Shown one piece after another: positions 55,256-64,000 of a stretch of 64,000 bases of DNA; position 1 is the stretch's first letter, and the number at the start of each line of letters is the position of its first letter. The notes under the pieces were generated by a model that was not told the origin of the DNA, ran no database searches, and was given only the letters and a program-made list of their open reading frames with translations. This stretch comes from Stenotrophomonas nitritireducens (lineage in GTDB: Bacteria; Pseudomonadota; Gammaproteobacteria; Xanthomonadales; Xanthomonadaceae), in contig NZ_LDJG01000015.1 in NCBI RefSeq assembly GCF_001431425.1, positions 124,001 to 188,000 of the forward strand. Reading direction: 5' to 3'. The position numbers were made by a program, and so were the translations under genes.

Positions 55256-56833
55256 ATGAACGAACTGGAAAAACTGTATGCCGATGCCGCCGCGGCGATG
55301 AACCGTGCGCAATGGCAACCTGCGCGCGAGTTGAGCGCGCGCCTGGTGCAGGCGAGGCCCGGCGACGCGAACGTGCATTTCATCGCCGGCGTGGCGGCGT
55401 CGCGGCTGCGCCAGAGCGGGCCGGCCATCGATCATCTGCGGCGGGCGACGGCCCTGGATCCGGCGCGTGCGGAACATTGGCTGGAGCTGGCGCGCGCCTT
55501 CCTCGACGGCTGGCTTGTCCGCGAAGCGGTAGCCGCCGCCGACAAGGCGTATGCATTGGGGTCCGCCGAGGCGATGGTATGGGCAAGGCTGGGCACGATC
55601 TACGGTCGCGCCCATGTGCAGGAGAAGTCGGCGGCTGCATTCGCCCGCGCCGTCGAGCTGGCGCCTGGATCGGCGGGTTACCGCTTCAATCTGGTGGTCG
55701 CGCTGATGGCCGTTGGCGACCTTGAGGGAGCCGAACGCCAATGCCTGGAATGCCTGCGCCTGAATCCCGGCTTCTGGAGGGCGTGGTTGATGCTCGCGCA
55801 GCTGTGTCGCCCGACGCCGCAGGACAATCATGTCGCGCTCATGCGCAAGCTGCTGTCCGTGCACCAGGCCGATGACGAAGCGGCGATGTTCCTGCACCTG
55901 GCGCTGGCCCGGGAGCTGGAGGGACTGGCCGAGTACCAGCCGGCGTTCGAACACCTGGCCGAGGGCAAGCGCAGGGGAAGGCTCGGCCGCCGCTATTCGT
56001 TCGAGCGCGACAGGCAGCTTTTCGATGCGTTGATGGAAATGCCGCTGCCGCCCCAGGATGAAGTGGCAGGCGACCCGTCCGTCGCGCCGGTTTTTGTCAT
56101 GGGCATGCCGCGCAGCGGCACCACTCTTGTCGAGCGCATCCTGTCCTGCCATCCCCAGGTGCATTCTGCGGGCGAGCTGGAGAATTTCCCCCTGATGGTC
56201 AAACGCGCCAGCGGGAGCGCCACGCCTGCCCTGACCGACACGGACACCTTGCATCGCTCCTGCAGGCTGGACTGGGCGCAGTTGGGCAGGGAGTACATCG
56301 AAGGGACGCGCACCCTGACCGGCGGCAAACCGCGCTTCGTCGACAAGCTGCCGCACAACTTCCTCTATGCCGGCCACATCGCGCGGGCGCTGCCGAACGC
56401 GAGCATCGTCTGCCTGCGCCGGGGCGCCATGGATACCTGCCTGGGCAATTTCCGCCAGTTGTTCTCGCTGGCCTCCCCGTATTACGACTATTCATTCGAT
56501 CTGCTCGATACCGGTCGCTACTACCTGTTGTTCGACCGGCTGATGCGGCATTGGGAGCGGACGATGCCCGGCCGCATCCTGCAGATCGATTACGAAGACC
56601 TGGTGGACAACCAGGAAGCGGTCACCCGGCGCTTGCTGGCGCATTGCGGCCTGTCCTGGGACGAGGCCTGCCTGCGCTTCCAGGACAATGCATCCCCGGT
56701 GTCCACCGCCAGCGCGGTACAGGTGCGGTCCCCGATGTTCCGTTCGTCGCTGCAGCGCTGGAAGCGCTATGAGGCGCAGCTCGGTCCGTTACGTGCCCTG
56801 CTGGAGGCGGGAGGCATCAAGATCGACGCCTGA
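55256..56833 (+). CDS. TPR-sulfotransferase fusion protein
   Basis: The 525-residue protein has an N-terminal TPR superhelix (about 1-240) and a C-terminal sulfotransferase domain (about 278-520). The PAPS 5'-phosphosulfate loop is 'VFVMGMPRSGTTLVERIL' (279-296), and 'CLRRGAMDTCLGNFRQLF' fits the 3'-phosphate site. There is no signal peptide, so it is cytoplasmic. TPR domains often hold a protein substrate, as in the protein-tyrosine sulfotransferase RaxST context. It follows a TonB receptor gene, an arrangement recurring in this lineage; the substrate is unknown. Confidence 0.88.
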   Translation: MNELEKLYADAAAAMNRAQWQPARELSARLVQARPGDANVHFIAGVAASRLRQSGPAIDHLRRATALDPARAEHWLELARAFLDGWLVREAVAAADKAYALGSAEAMVWARLGTIYGRAHVQEKSAAAFARAVELAPGSAGYRFNLVVALMAVGDLEGAERQCLECLRLNPGFWRAWLMLAQLCRPTPQDNHVALMRKLLSVHQADDEAAMFLHLALARELEGLAEYQPAFEHLAEGKRRGRLGRRYSFERDRQLFDALMEMPLPPQDEVAGDPSVAPVFVMGMPRSGTTLVERILSCHPQVHSAGELENFPLMVKRASGSATPALTDTDTLHRSCRLDWAQLGREYIEGTRTLTGGKPRFVDKLPHNFLYAGHIARALPNASIVCLRRGAMDTCLGNFRQLFSLASPYYDYSFDLLDTGRYYLLFDRLMRHWERTMPGRILQIDYEDLVDNQEAVTRRLLAHCGLSWDEACLRFQDNASPVSTASAVQVRSPMFRSSLQRWKRYEAQLGPLRALLEAGGIKIDA

Positions 56834-56881
56834 GATGCCCGCCGATTCCACGCATCCCGGCTGCGATGCCAGAATCCGCGG

Positions 56882-59695
56882 ATGACGATTCCGCCCGCTG
56901 ATCTGCCCGATACCCTTGCCCCGCTGCTCGACCGCGCCATCGCCCGCCTGAAGCTGGCCGCGCCGGATCCTTCGCAATGGCCGCAGTCGCCCGGTTTCGA
57001 AGCCGGCCTGCGCCGTCTGGCGCTGGCCAGCGATTTCGCCATCGATACCCTGTGCCGGCAGCCCGGGCTGCTGGCGTCGCTGGCGCAGGGCGACCCCTTG
57101 CCGCCTCCGGTCCTGGACCCGCTGCACCCCAGCGCCTGGCCCGCGCAGTTGCGCCGCTACCGCGCCGCCGCGTCCACGCGGCTGGTCTGGCGCGACGTCA
57201 ATGGCCTGGACGACGTGGATGCCACCCTGCTCGGCGCCACGCGGCTGGCCGAGGACTGCCTGCAGCTGGCGCTGGCCGCGCTGGAGCAGGAGTTCGCCCA
57301 GCGCCATGGCGTGGTGCGCGCCGAGGACGGCAGCGTGCAGCGGCTGGTGGTGTTCGGTCTGGGCAAGCTGGGCGGCGGCGAGCTGAACTTCTCTTCCGAC
57401 ATCGACCTGGTCTACGCCTATCCGCAGGCCGGCGAATCCGACGGCGCACGGTCGCTGGCGGCCGAGGAATACTTCGCCCGGCTCGGCCAGCGCCTGGCGC
57501 GGCTGCTGGACGAGACCACCGCCGATGGCTTCTGCCACCGCGTCGACCTGCGTCTGCGCCCGTTCGGCAGCGCCGGGCGGGTGGCGCTGTCCTTCGCCGG
57601 CATGGACCAGTACTTCCAGCGCGAGGGCCGCGACTGGGAGCGCTATGCCTGGATCAAGGCGCGCACGGTGGCCGGCGACATCGCCGCCGGCGAGGCCTGG
57701 CTGGAAACGCTGCGGCCGTTCGTCTACCGCCGCTACCTGGACTACACCGCGCTGGATGGCCTGCGCGAGATGAAGGCGGCCATCACCGCCGAGGTCGCGC
57801 GCAGCGACCGCTTCGACGACATCAAGCGCGGGCCCGGCGGCATCCGCGAGATCGAGTTCCTCGCCCAGGCGCTGCAGCTGATCCGCGGCGGCCGCGAGCC
57901 GGCGCTGCGCGAGCGGCGCCTGCTGCCGGCGCTGCGGGCGCTGGTGGAGTCCGGGCAGATGGATGCGGGCGATGGCGCCACGCTGGTCGAGGCGTACCGG
58001 TTCCTGCGCCGGCTGGAGAACCGCCTGCAGATGCTGCGCGACGCACAGACCCATCGCCTGCCGGCCGATGTGGACGACCGCGAGCGCATCGCGCTGGGCC
58101 TGGGGTACGCCGGCTGGGACGCCCTGCTGGCCGCGCTGGACGAACAGCGCCAGCGCGTGGGTACCGAGTTCGCCGCGCTGCTCGCGCCGCGCCGCGGCCA
58201 GGCTGCGCCGGATGCCCTGTCCAGCTACTGGCGCGTGCTGCCCGACGGCGGCGATGCCGTGGTACTGGCCGAAGCCGGTTTCGCCGACGCCAATGGTGCA
58301 GATCAGTCGCTGCGCGAGTTCGCGCAGTCGCTGGGCGTGAAATCGCTGTCCGATGCCGCGCGCGCGCGCCTGGACCGCGTGTTGCCGGCGCTGCTGCATG
58401 CCGCCACCCGCTCGCCGCAGCCCGATGCCGCGTTGCGCCGCGTGCTCGGCCTGCTGCAGGCGATCCTGCGCCGCACCAGCTATCTGGCGCTGCTGGACGA
58501 ACAGCCCAGCGCGCTGACCCGGCTGGTCAACGTGCTGGCGCGCAGCGCGCTGCTGTCCGAGCGGCTGGTGGCGTTCCCGCTACTGTTGGACGAACTGCTG
58601 GATACACGCGTGGCCGGCCCGTTGCCGGACGCGCAGGAAATGCGCGATGCCTGCGCCACGGCGCTGGCGATCGACGATCCCGAAGCGGCGCTGCGTGCGC
58701 TCAACGAAGTGCGGCTGGCGCTGAGCTTCCGCATGGCGCTGGCCTTCCACGATGGCCGCCAGCGCGCGGTGGATTGCACGCGGCAGCTGGCGCAGCTGGC
58801 CGACGCCGTGGTGGACACCGTGCTGGCGATGGTGCGCGCCGACCTGGCGGCCGCGCACGGACAGGTGCCGGGCGGGCGCTTCGCCATCATCGGCTACGGC
58901 AGCCTGGGCGGGCTGGAACTGGGCTTCGGCTCGGACCTGGACCTGGTGTTCCTGTACGACCACCCGCGCGAGGCCGAGGAAAGCGACGGCCCGCGCCCAC
59001 TGGAAAGCAGCCGCTGGTTCGCGCGGCTGGCGCAGAAGGTGATGGCCTTGTTGTCGGCGGTCACTGCCGCCGGGCGCCTGTACGACATCGATGTGCGCCT
59101 GCGCCCGGATGGCGGCAAGGGCGCGCTGGTGTCCTCGCTGGCCAGCTATACCGAATACCAGCGCGAGCGCGCCTGGACCTGGGAGCACCAGGCGCTGGTG
59201 CGCGCCCGCGGCGTCGCCGGGGACGCCGGCCTGCTTGCCGGTTTCGAGCAGGTGCGCGGCGCCACGCTGGGGCGCACGCGCGACGCGGACACCCTGTTCG
59301 GCGACGTACTGAAGATGCGTGCGCGGATGCGCGCCGAACTGGATCGCAGCGATGCGGCGCGGCTGGACCTGAAGCAGGGCGCCGGTGGGCTGGTGGACCT
59401 GGAATTCCTGCTGCAGACCGGCGTACTGGCCGGTGCGGCACGCGATCCGGCGCTGTGCGGGCCGCGCGAAACGCCGTGCCTGATCGATGCCCTCGCCGCC
59501 AGCAACTGGCTGTCGGCCGAAACCGCCCGTGTCCTGCACGACGCCCACGCCACCCTGCTCGATGCCGGCCTGTCCTGCACGCTGGACCGGCGTCCGCGCA
59601 TCACCGTGCCCACGCCGGAAATCGAAACCGCCTGCGCGGCGATCACTGCCGCGGCGGTCGTGCAGGGGCTGCCGTTCGAGCCGGGCGCGCGTTGA
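56882..59695 (+). CDS. glnE: Glutamine synthetase adenylyltransferase/deadenylase
   Basis: GlnE adds and removes AMP on a tyrosine of glutamine synthetase in response to nitrogen status. The 937-residue protein has both nucleotidyltransferase halves: the N-terminal '[20 protein letters not shown]' and the C-terminal '[20 protein letters not shown]', each with the G-S-D-x-D/S-S-D-x-D metal motif, joined by helical linkers and ending in a helical domain. The length is normal. It is downstream of the sulfotransferase gene but functionally separate. Confidence 0.97.
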   Translation: MTIPPADLPDTLAPLLDRAIARLKLAAPDPSQWPQSPGFEAGLRRLALASDFAIDTLCRQPGLLASLAQGDPLPPPVLDPLHPSAWPAQLRRYRAAASTRLVWRDVNGLDDVDATLLGATRLAEDCLQLALAALEQEFAQRHGVVRAEDGSVQRLVVFGLGKLGGGELNFSSDIDLVYAYPQAGESDGARSLAAEEYFARLGQRLARLLDETTADGFCHRVDLRLRPFGSAGRVALSFAGMDQYFQREGRDWERYAWIKARTVAGDIAAGEAWLETLRPFVYRRYLDYTALDGLREMKAAITAEVARSDRFDDIKRGPGGIREIEFLAQALQLIRGGREPALRERRLLPALRALVESGQMDAGDGATLVEAYRFLRRLENRLQMLRDAQTHRLPADVDDRERIALGLGYAGWDALLAALDEQRQRVGTEFAALLAPRRGQAAPDALSSYWRVLPDGGDAVVLAEAGFADANGADQSLREFAQSLGVKSLSDAARARLDRVLPALLHAATRSPQPDAALRRVLGLLQAILRRTSYLALLDEQPSALTRLVNVLARSALLSERLVAFPLLLDELLDTRVAGPLPDAQEMRDACATALAIDDPEAALRALNEVRLALSFRMALAFHDGRQRAVDCTRQLAQLADAVVDTVLAMVRADLAAAHGQVPGGRFAIIGYGSLGGLELGFGSDLDLVFLYDHPREAEESDGPRPLESSRWFARLAQKVMALLSAVTAAGRLYDIDVRLRPDGGKGALVSSLASYTEYQRERAWTWEHQALVRARGVAGDAGLLAGFEQVRGATLGRTRDADTLFGDVLKMRARMRAELDRSDAARLDLKQGAGGLVDLEFLLQTGVLAGAARDPALCGPRETPCLIDALAASNWLSAETARVLHDAHATLLDAGLSCTLDRRPRITVPTPEIETACAAITAAAVVQGLPFEPGAR

Positions 59696-59730
59696 GCCGC
59701 CAGCCCAGGCCTGTGGTGATGCAAGGCGGA

Positions 59731-59803
59731 TGCAGGAGCGCACTTCAGTGCGCGATGAGGCTTTCCCGGTGAAGCTCCGCGCGCACTGAAGTGCGTTCCT
59801 GCA
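59731..59803. repeat. Inverted REP-like pair
   Basis: TGCAGGAGCGCACTTCAGTG (from 59731) is repeated in reverse orientation from about 59780 to 59803 (CGCACTGAAGTGCG then TTCCTGCA). Each half is itself a palindrome, so the pair forms a long-range cruciform of the REPIN type. It sits just after glnE. Confidence 0.75.
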
Positions 59804-59979
59804 GGAAGGCGCAGGGCCGTAGCTTCCACTGCGCGCTCAAACAGTGCCGGGCAACAGTCGGCGCCCACTACAAAACCCGCAAACCCACGACGGCGAAGCG
59901 GTTCGTTTCAGCGCTGGCTTGATGGTCAGGAGCGCCCTGCGCGCTCCTGCAGACAGGTGTTGAACCAGGGGCGCCGCGC

Positions 59980-60534
59980 TTACATCCGCGCCGGCGCCAT
60001 CTTCCACAACAGGGCGCGGAACGGCACCAGCAGGCACAGGCCGATGCCCAGCTTCACGCCCCAGTCGCCGACCGCCCAGCTTACCCACGGCAGCGACGAG
60101 CCGGCGAAGGCGATCGACCAGAAAATCGCCGTATCCAGCGTCGCGCTGCAGGTGGTGGCCACCGAGGGCGCGCGCCACCAGTTGCCGCTGCGCAGCCGGT
60201 CGAACACGGTGATGTCCAGCAGCTGCGCGCAGATGAAGGCCATGCACGAAGCGATCGCGATGCGCGGGGTGGCGACCCACACCGACAGCACCACCGCCAC
60301 CGCGAAACCGGCCCAGGCCACGCGCCGCGCGGCCTGCGGGCCGAAGCGGCGGTTGATCAGATTGCTGACCAGGAACGCGACCGGATAGCTGAAGGCGCCC
60401 CAGGTCAGCCAGTCGTTGATCGGGTACTGCACCAGTACGTTCGAGCCGAGCACCACCGTGCCCATGGCCAGCACGGCCAGCAGCAGCGACAGGGGAGTGA
60501 GCGGGGCGAAGCGGATCGATGGATGCTGGGACAT
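59980..60534 (-). CDS. Queuosine-precursor transporter, VUT family
   Basis: The 184-residue protein has five or six membrane helices and the VUT/YhhQ signature 'NRRFGPQAARRVAWAGFAVA', 'SCMAFICAQLLDITVFDRLR' and 'WWRAPSVATTCSATLDTAIF'. YhhQ brings preQ0/preQ1 into the cell for queuosine tRNA modification. No preQ1 riboswitch was recognised upstream. It stands alone, convergent with glnE. Confidence 0.88.
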   Translation of the reverse strand: MSQHPSIRFAPLTPLSLLLAVLAMGTVVLGSNVLVQYPINDWLTWGAFSYPVAFLVSNLINRRFGPQAARRVAWAGFAVAVVLSVWVATPRIAIASCMAFICAQLLDITVFDRLRSGNWWRAPSVATTCSATLDTAIFWSIAFAGSSLPWVSWAVGDWGVKLGIGLCLLVPFRALLWKMAPARM

Positions 60535-60906
60535 GGCGGACGACGGGCGGCAGCGCCCGGGGCGCAGCGATGACGGAAAGGAAGGCGGCCAGGCCGGAAC
60601 CGGCAGGCGCGAGGGCGGCCATTGTAAACGCGATGCCTGTACGGCCCTTCACCGCGCGGCACCTGGCATGTCAGCCCTCGGCCCGGTGCCGGCACTGGGG
60701 CGGGTATGTCTGGAGAAGGGCATTTCTTGAGCGTGTCTGCGATTTGGTTGTGCCGGGCCCAGTGGGAGCGGAGGCCGCGGATATCTTTCGATGGTCGGCC
60801 GGAATGTAATGACGGGCACGTCCGCGCCTACGGAAGCCATCGTTCCGGATGGATCGTGAAAACGCGCCGCGCAGAGCGTCGTACCGTTCCGAAAGGTGAG
60901 GCGCCT
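60535..60906. other. Intergenic region without a recognised gene
   Basis: These 372 bp between the VUT-family gene and the REP array hold no supported coding frame. The first 90 bp are G/C-rich and presumably contain the promoter of the minus-strand gene. Bases from 60740 on are less G/C-rich. Confidence 0.5.
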
Positions 60907-61405
60907 GTAGCGCCGGGCAACGCCCGGCGGGGCTTGGCTGGTAATGTCCCAGCGGGGCGTTGCCCTGCTCTACAAGGTGGCGATGGTCTGTAGCGCTGGG
61001 CAACGCCCGGCTGGGCTTGCCCGGTAATACCCCAGCGGTGCGTTGCCCCGCTCTACAAGATGGCGATGGTCTGTAGCGCCGGGCAACGCCCGGCGGGGCT
61101 TGGCTGGTAATGCCCCAGCGGGGCTTTGCCCCGCTCTACAAGTAGCGCGGTGGTCTGTAGCGCCGGGCAACGCCCGGCGGGGCCTGGCTGGTGATGCCCC
61201 AGCGGGGCGTTGCCCCGCTCTACAAGGTGGCGCTGGTCTGTAGCGCCGGGCAACGCCCGGCGGGGCCTGGCCGGTAATGCCCCAGCGGGGCGTTGCCCCG
61301 CTCTACAAGATGGCGATGGTCTGTAGCGCCGGGCAACGCCCGGCGGGGCTTTCGCGGGTAATGCCCAGTGGGGCGAGGGTGCCCGGGGGCGGCTTACCGG
61401 GAGAG
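60907..61405. repeat. Six-copy array of 83-bp REP dimers
   Basis: GTAGCGC(C/T) starts occur at 60907, 60990, 61073, 61157, 61240 and 61323, spaced 83 or 84 bp. Each full unit has a left palindrome (GTAGCGCCGGGCAACGCCC), a spacer of roughly 20 bp and a right inverted palindrome ending in CTAC (GCGTTGCCCCGCTCTAC), so each is a REPIN-type dimer. The last copy degenerates after its left half. No transposase gene is near. Confidence 0.93.
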
Positions 61406-61429
61406 CCGCCTGCAGGAGGCGCCTTGCAT

Positions 61430-62404
61430 CTACAGGCCCAGCCGCGCCTTCACCTCGGCGGCGATGCGCGGGGTCTCGCGCAGCGGTTCGATGTCCTGTT
61501 GCCGGTCGGCCTCCAGTGCGTCCAGCCCGTCCAGCAGGCGTCCGCGTTCGCGCAGGGCGCGCTGGAAGCGCTGCATGCGCGCCTGCGCGCGCTGGCCGAG
61601 CAGCACGCCTACCGGCACGCGGGTGGCGCAGGCCTCGGACAGCAGGTTCACCGAATCCGGCGTACACAGCACGCGGTCGGCCCAGCCCAGCAGCCCGGCG
61701 TAGGGGTTGCTGCCGTCGCCGCCATCGCTCCAGATCACACCGGGCACGTCGTCGAAGGCGCGCAGCAGCGCCTGCGTCACCGCACGCGGGGTACGCCGCG
61801 AGGTGGTGGCCAGCACGCTGCCGCCCTCGGCGCGGATGCGCGTGGCCAGTTCGGCCAGCAGCGGCACGATGTCCTTCTGCTGCCAGTTGGCATGGTCGGT
61901 CGGGCCGCCGACCAGCAGCGCGGTGCGCGGGCCGGGCAGCCGCTCGAAGCTGGCGAACGCGGCGCGGCCGCAGGCCAGCCAGTCGTCGGTCACCGGGTTC
62001 AGGCTGCCCAGTAGGGTCAGCACGTTGCCGCCACGCAGGTGGTCGTGCTCGGGCACCACCACCAGGTCCCAGTGGCGGGCGCCGATGCGCGGGTCGAGGA
62101 TCTGTACGGTGCGCGTACCCTGCCGGCCCAGCACGCGCAGCGCGCCTGCGGCCTGGCGGCCACAGCCGATCGCCAGCGCGGGCGCCGGCCCGGTAGCCAG
62201 GCGTTCGAAGGCCTCGCCGAAACCGCGCACGGCCCCGGGCAGGGCGCGCGGCGCCAGCCAGCGCCAGGGGGCGTGCGGCTCCAGTTGCAGCCGCTGCTGC
62301 CCGCCCAGGCGCAGCGCCGATGCCAACGCCACGGCCTGGCGCACGTTGCCGGCGCGGCCGTCGGTGATCGTCCAGGGGAGCGTCGATCGTTTCGCGTATG
62401 GCAT
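61430..62404 (-). CDS. ELM1/GtrOC1-like protein (DUF1022 family)
   Basis: The 324-residue protein has a glycosyltransferase-like alpha/beta fold with 'WTITDGRAGNVRQAVALA' at the start and 'RVLCTPDSVNLLSEACATRV' near the end, the signatures of the family named after the plant mitochondrial fission factor ELM1. Bacterial members may be envelope glycosyltransferases. There is no signal peptide. It is divergent from the nitroreductase gene. Confidence 0.85.
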   Translation of the reverse strand: MPYAKRSTLPWTITDGRAGNVRQAVALASALRLGGQQRLQLEPHAPWRWLAPRALPGAVRGFGEAFERLATGPAPALAIGCGRQAAGALRVLGRQGTRTVQILDPRIGARHWDLVVVPEHDHLRGGNVLTLLGSLNPVTDDWLACGRAAFASFERLPGPRTALLVGGPTDHANWQQKDIVPLLAELATRIRAEGGSVLATTSRRTPRAVTQALLRAFDDVPGVIWSDGGDGSNPYAGLLGWADRVLCTPDSVNLLSEACATRVPVGVLLGQRAQARMQRFQRALRERGRLLDGLDALEADRQQDIEPLRETPRIAAEVKARLGL

Positions 62405-62534
62405 TAATTCGTTTCAGTGAGGCCTGGTGTTGCAACAGTCGCGACGCCCTACACTGCGCCCTCTGCTGCGGTGGCATTGTCCGGGGCTTTCCCGCACAAG
62501 GCCACGACCGTAGCCAATCCATCACGGAGTTTCC

Positions 62535-63125
62535 ATGTCTGACGTTCTTGCCGACGCCGCGCTCGACCAGCTGTTCCGCACCGCACGCACCCAGAATGCC
62601 TTCCAGGACCGCCCGGTCGAGGACAGCCAGCTGCGCGCGCTGTACGAGCTGCTGAAGTGGGGCCCGACCGCGGCCAACTCCACGCCGGCGCGCTTCGTGT
62701 TCGTGAAATCGGCCGAGGCCAAGCAGAAGCTCGCCCCGGCGCTGTCCGAGGGCAACCTGGCCAAGACGATGGCCGCGCCGGTCACGGTGATCGTCGGCTA
62801 CGACGAGGATTTCCACGAAAAGCTGCCGTACCTGTTCCCGCACACCGACGCCAAGTCCTGGTTCGATGGCCCGCGCGAAGGCCGCCACGAGGCCGCTTTC
62901 CGCAACGGCACGCTGCAGGGCGCCTACCTGATGATGGCCGCGCGCGCGCTGGGGCTGGAGGCTGGCCCGATGTCCGGTTTCGACCCGGCCAAGGTCGATG
63001 AAGCCTTCTTCGCCGGCACCGCCATCAAGTCCAATTTCCTCGTCAACCTCGGCTATGGCGATCCGGCCGGCGTGTTCCCGCGCCTGCCGCGCCTGCCGTT
63101 CGACGAAGCCGCGCGCATCGCCTGA
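62535..63125 (+). CDS. RutE-like nitroreductase (malonic semialdehyde reductase)
   Basis: The 196-residue protein belongs to the nitroreductase-fold HadB/RutE family, with '[20 protein letters not shown]', '[20 protein letters not shown]' and '[19 protein letters not shown]'. RutE reduces malonic semialdehyde to 3-hydroxypropionate in pyrimidine breakdown with FMN. No other rut gene is nearby, so a general reductase role is also possible. Confidence 0.9.
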   Translation: MSDVLADAALDQLFRTARTQNAFQDRPVEDSQLRALYELLKWGPTAANSTPARFVFVKSAEAKQKLAPALSEGNLAKTMAAPVTVIVGYDEDFHEKLPYLFPHTDAKSWFDGPREGRHEAAFRNGTLQGAYLMMAARALGLEAGPMSGFDPAKVDEAFFAGTAIKSNFLVNLGYGDPAGVFPRLPRLPFDEAARIA

Positions 63126-63215
63126 CCGCTGTTCCCACCCGGCGCCCGTTCTCCCCGGGGCACCGTTAAGCTGAAAACGCTCCAGCTCTCTCATCCGCAT
63201 CCACAGGAGACACCC

Positions 63216-63896
63216 ATGTCCACCGTCACCAAGCTGCTGCTCCCGCTGGCCCTGGCCGCCGCCATCAGCGCCTGCTCCAAGCCGGCCGATACCGTCGCCC
63301 CGGCCGACACCGCCGCCGCCGCTCCGGCCGAAGTGGCTGCCCCGGCCGCCCCGGAAGTGGCGCCCATCGAAGTCGCCTCCGGCACCTACAAGCTCGACCC
63401 GAGCCACACCGACGTGCTGGTGCAGTGGAGCCACATGGGCTTCTCCAACCCGAGCGCGCACTTCGGCCAGGCCGACGGCACCCTGGTCTACGACGCCGCC
63501 GACGTCACCAAGTCCAGCGTGGACGTGACCCTGCCGCTGTCGGGCCTGAACAGCTTCACCGCCAAGTTCGACGAACACCTGAAGAGCGCCGATTTCTTCG
63601 ACGCCGCCAAGTTCCCGACCGCCACCTTCAAGAGCACCAAGGTCGAAGCGGCCGGCGCCAACAAGCTGACCGTCACCGGCGACCTGACCGTCAAGGGCAC
63701 CACCAAGCCGGTCACCCTGGACGTGACCATCAACGGTGCCGGCGAGCACCCGATGATGAAGGTGCCGTCGGTGGGCTTCGACGCCACCACCACGCTCAAG
63801 CGCAGCGATTTCGGCGTGGGCGCCTACGCCCCGGCGGTGAGCGACGAGGTCAAGGTGCGCATCACCACCGAAGCCTCGATCCCGAAGGCCGAGTAA
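63216..63896 (+). CDS. YceI-family lipoprotein
   Basis: The 226-residue protein has a lipoprotein signal with a lipobox ending at Cys20 ('AAISAC'), an alanine/proline-rich linker (about 25-55) and a YceI lipocalin-like beta-barrel ('YKLDPSHTDVLVQWSHMGFS', 'FPTATFKSTKVEA', 'VGAYAPAVSDEVKVRI'). YceI proteins bind isoprenoids such as polyprenyl quinone and respond to base or osmotic stress. It is followed by a terminator. Confidence 0.92.
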   Translation: MSTVTKLLLPLALAAAISACSKPADTVAPADTAAAAPAEVAAPAAPEVAPIEVASGTYKLDPSHTDVLVQWSHMGFSNPSAHFGQADGTLVYDAADVTKSSVDVTLPLSGLNSFTAKFDEHLKSADFFDAAKFPTATFKSTKVEAAGANKLTVTGDLTVKGTTKPVTLDVTINGAGEHPMMKVPSVGFDATTTLKRSDFGVGAYAPAVSDEVKVRITTEASIPKAE

Positions 63897-63934
63897 TTCC
63901 GGCGCCGGGCGCGTCGCCCGGACCCAACAAGCGA

Positions 63935-63964
63935 GGGCCCGCCATCGGCGGGCCTTCTGCTTTT
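63935..63964 (+). terminator. Intrinsic terminator after the YceI gene
   Basis: An 8-bp G/C-only stem (GGCCCGCC with its complement) with a three-base loop is followed by TTCTGCTTTT, 40 bp after the stop. The last 36 bp of the window hold nothing recognisable. Confidence 0.75.
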
Positions 63965-64000
63965 CAGGGCGGTCGCGGAGCGGGGTCGCTTCGCAGACCG

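Noticed and set aside
51907..55428. A 1173-codon minus-strand frame antisense to the TonB receptor
   Set aside because: It mirrors the receptor codons, has no domain match, and crosses into the sulfotransferase gene.
60535..60640. preQ1 riboswitch upstream of the VUT-family transporter
   Set aside because: Sought because of the likely queuosine role; no short G/C stem with the A-rich tail of preQ1 aptamers was seen.
60907..61405. CRISPR array
   Set aside because: The regular repeats have a conserved spacer as well as conserved palindromes, so the whole 83-bp unit is repeated. There are no unique spacers and no cas genes.

Overview
This window is high-GC chromosomal DNA (about two-thirds G+C or more by eye) from a gammaproteobacterium of the Xanthomonadaceae/Lysobacteraceae, most like Stenotrophomonas or Pseudoxanthomonas. 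The grounds are a CRP-like Clp regulator of the Xanthomonas type, a TTG-started 90-residue Fis, a large Oar-like TonB-dependent receptor, and many short palindromes headed by GTAG that resemble the SMAG/REP elements described in Stenotrophomonas. The genus is inferred; no 16S rRNA gene is present.

Layout. 0-7 kb: the tail of a HAD-type hydrolase, a TauE/SafE permease, clp divergent from speD, the guanidinium exporter sugE convergent with coq7, rplM-rpsI, three tRNA genes (elongator Met and two identical Gln) and rppH. 6.9-8 kb: bfd and bfr, both preceded by Fur-box-like sequences. 8.1-12.3 kb: a REC-GGDEF-EAL protein with both GGDEF and EAL motifs degenerate, and its hybrid histidine kinase. 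12.3-18.3 kb: a DUF4126 protein, DUF6776-bactofilin-erpA, nudC, an AmpE-like protein, a 130-bp tandem repeat and three small membrane proteins. 18.3-26.8 kb: an MFS-acyltransferase fusion, two LysR regulators with divergent targets, and a YccS-type exporter. 27-39.3 kb: a long minus-strand housekeeping block, in transcription order cutA, dsbD, a TlpA-like gene, aroQ, accB, accC, prmA, a DUF3426 gene, fis, purH, a 2OG-Fe(II) oxygenase, a lipoprotein and purD. 39.4-43.7 kb: five overlapping or closely spaced type IV (pseudo)pilin-like genes ending in a 773-residue PilX-like protein. 44-48.6 kb: groESL behind a near-perfect sigma-32 promoter, trxC, and a DAHP synthase behind an aromatic-amino-acid leader-peptide attenuator. 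48.6-64 kb: small conserved genes, a CoA-transferase, a 1-kb gap with a likely small RNA, a TonB receptor with a TPR-sulfotransferase, glnE, a VUT-family transporter, a six-copy REP array, an ELM1-like gene, a nitroreductase and a YceI lipoprotein.

How the parts may work together. Clp is a c-di-GMP-responsive regulator in Xanthomonas. The degenerate GGDEF-EAL response regulator resembles FimX-type proteins that control type IV pili, so the window holds a possible sensing module, a global regulator and a pilus-tip gene set; that link is inference. The most unusual items are the pilin-like operon with its large PilX-like protein and 25-bp operator-like palindrome, the aromatic attenuator, the receptor/sulfotransferase pair, the low-GC oxygenase inside the purine operon, and two intergenic tandem duplications that copy the 3' end of a neighbouring gene.
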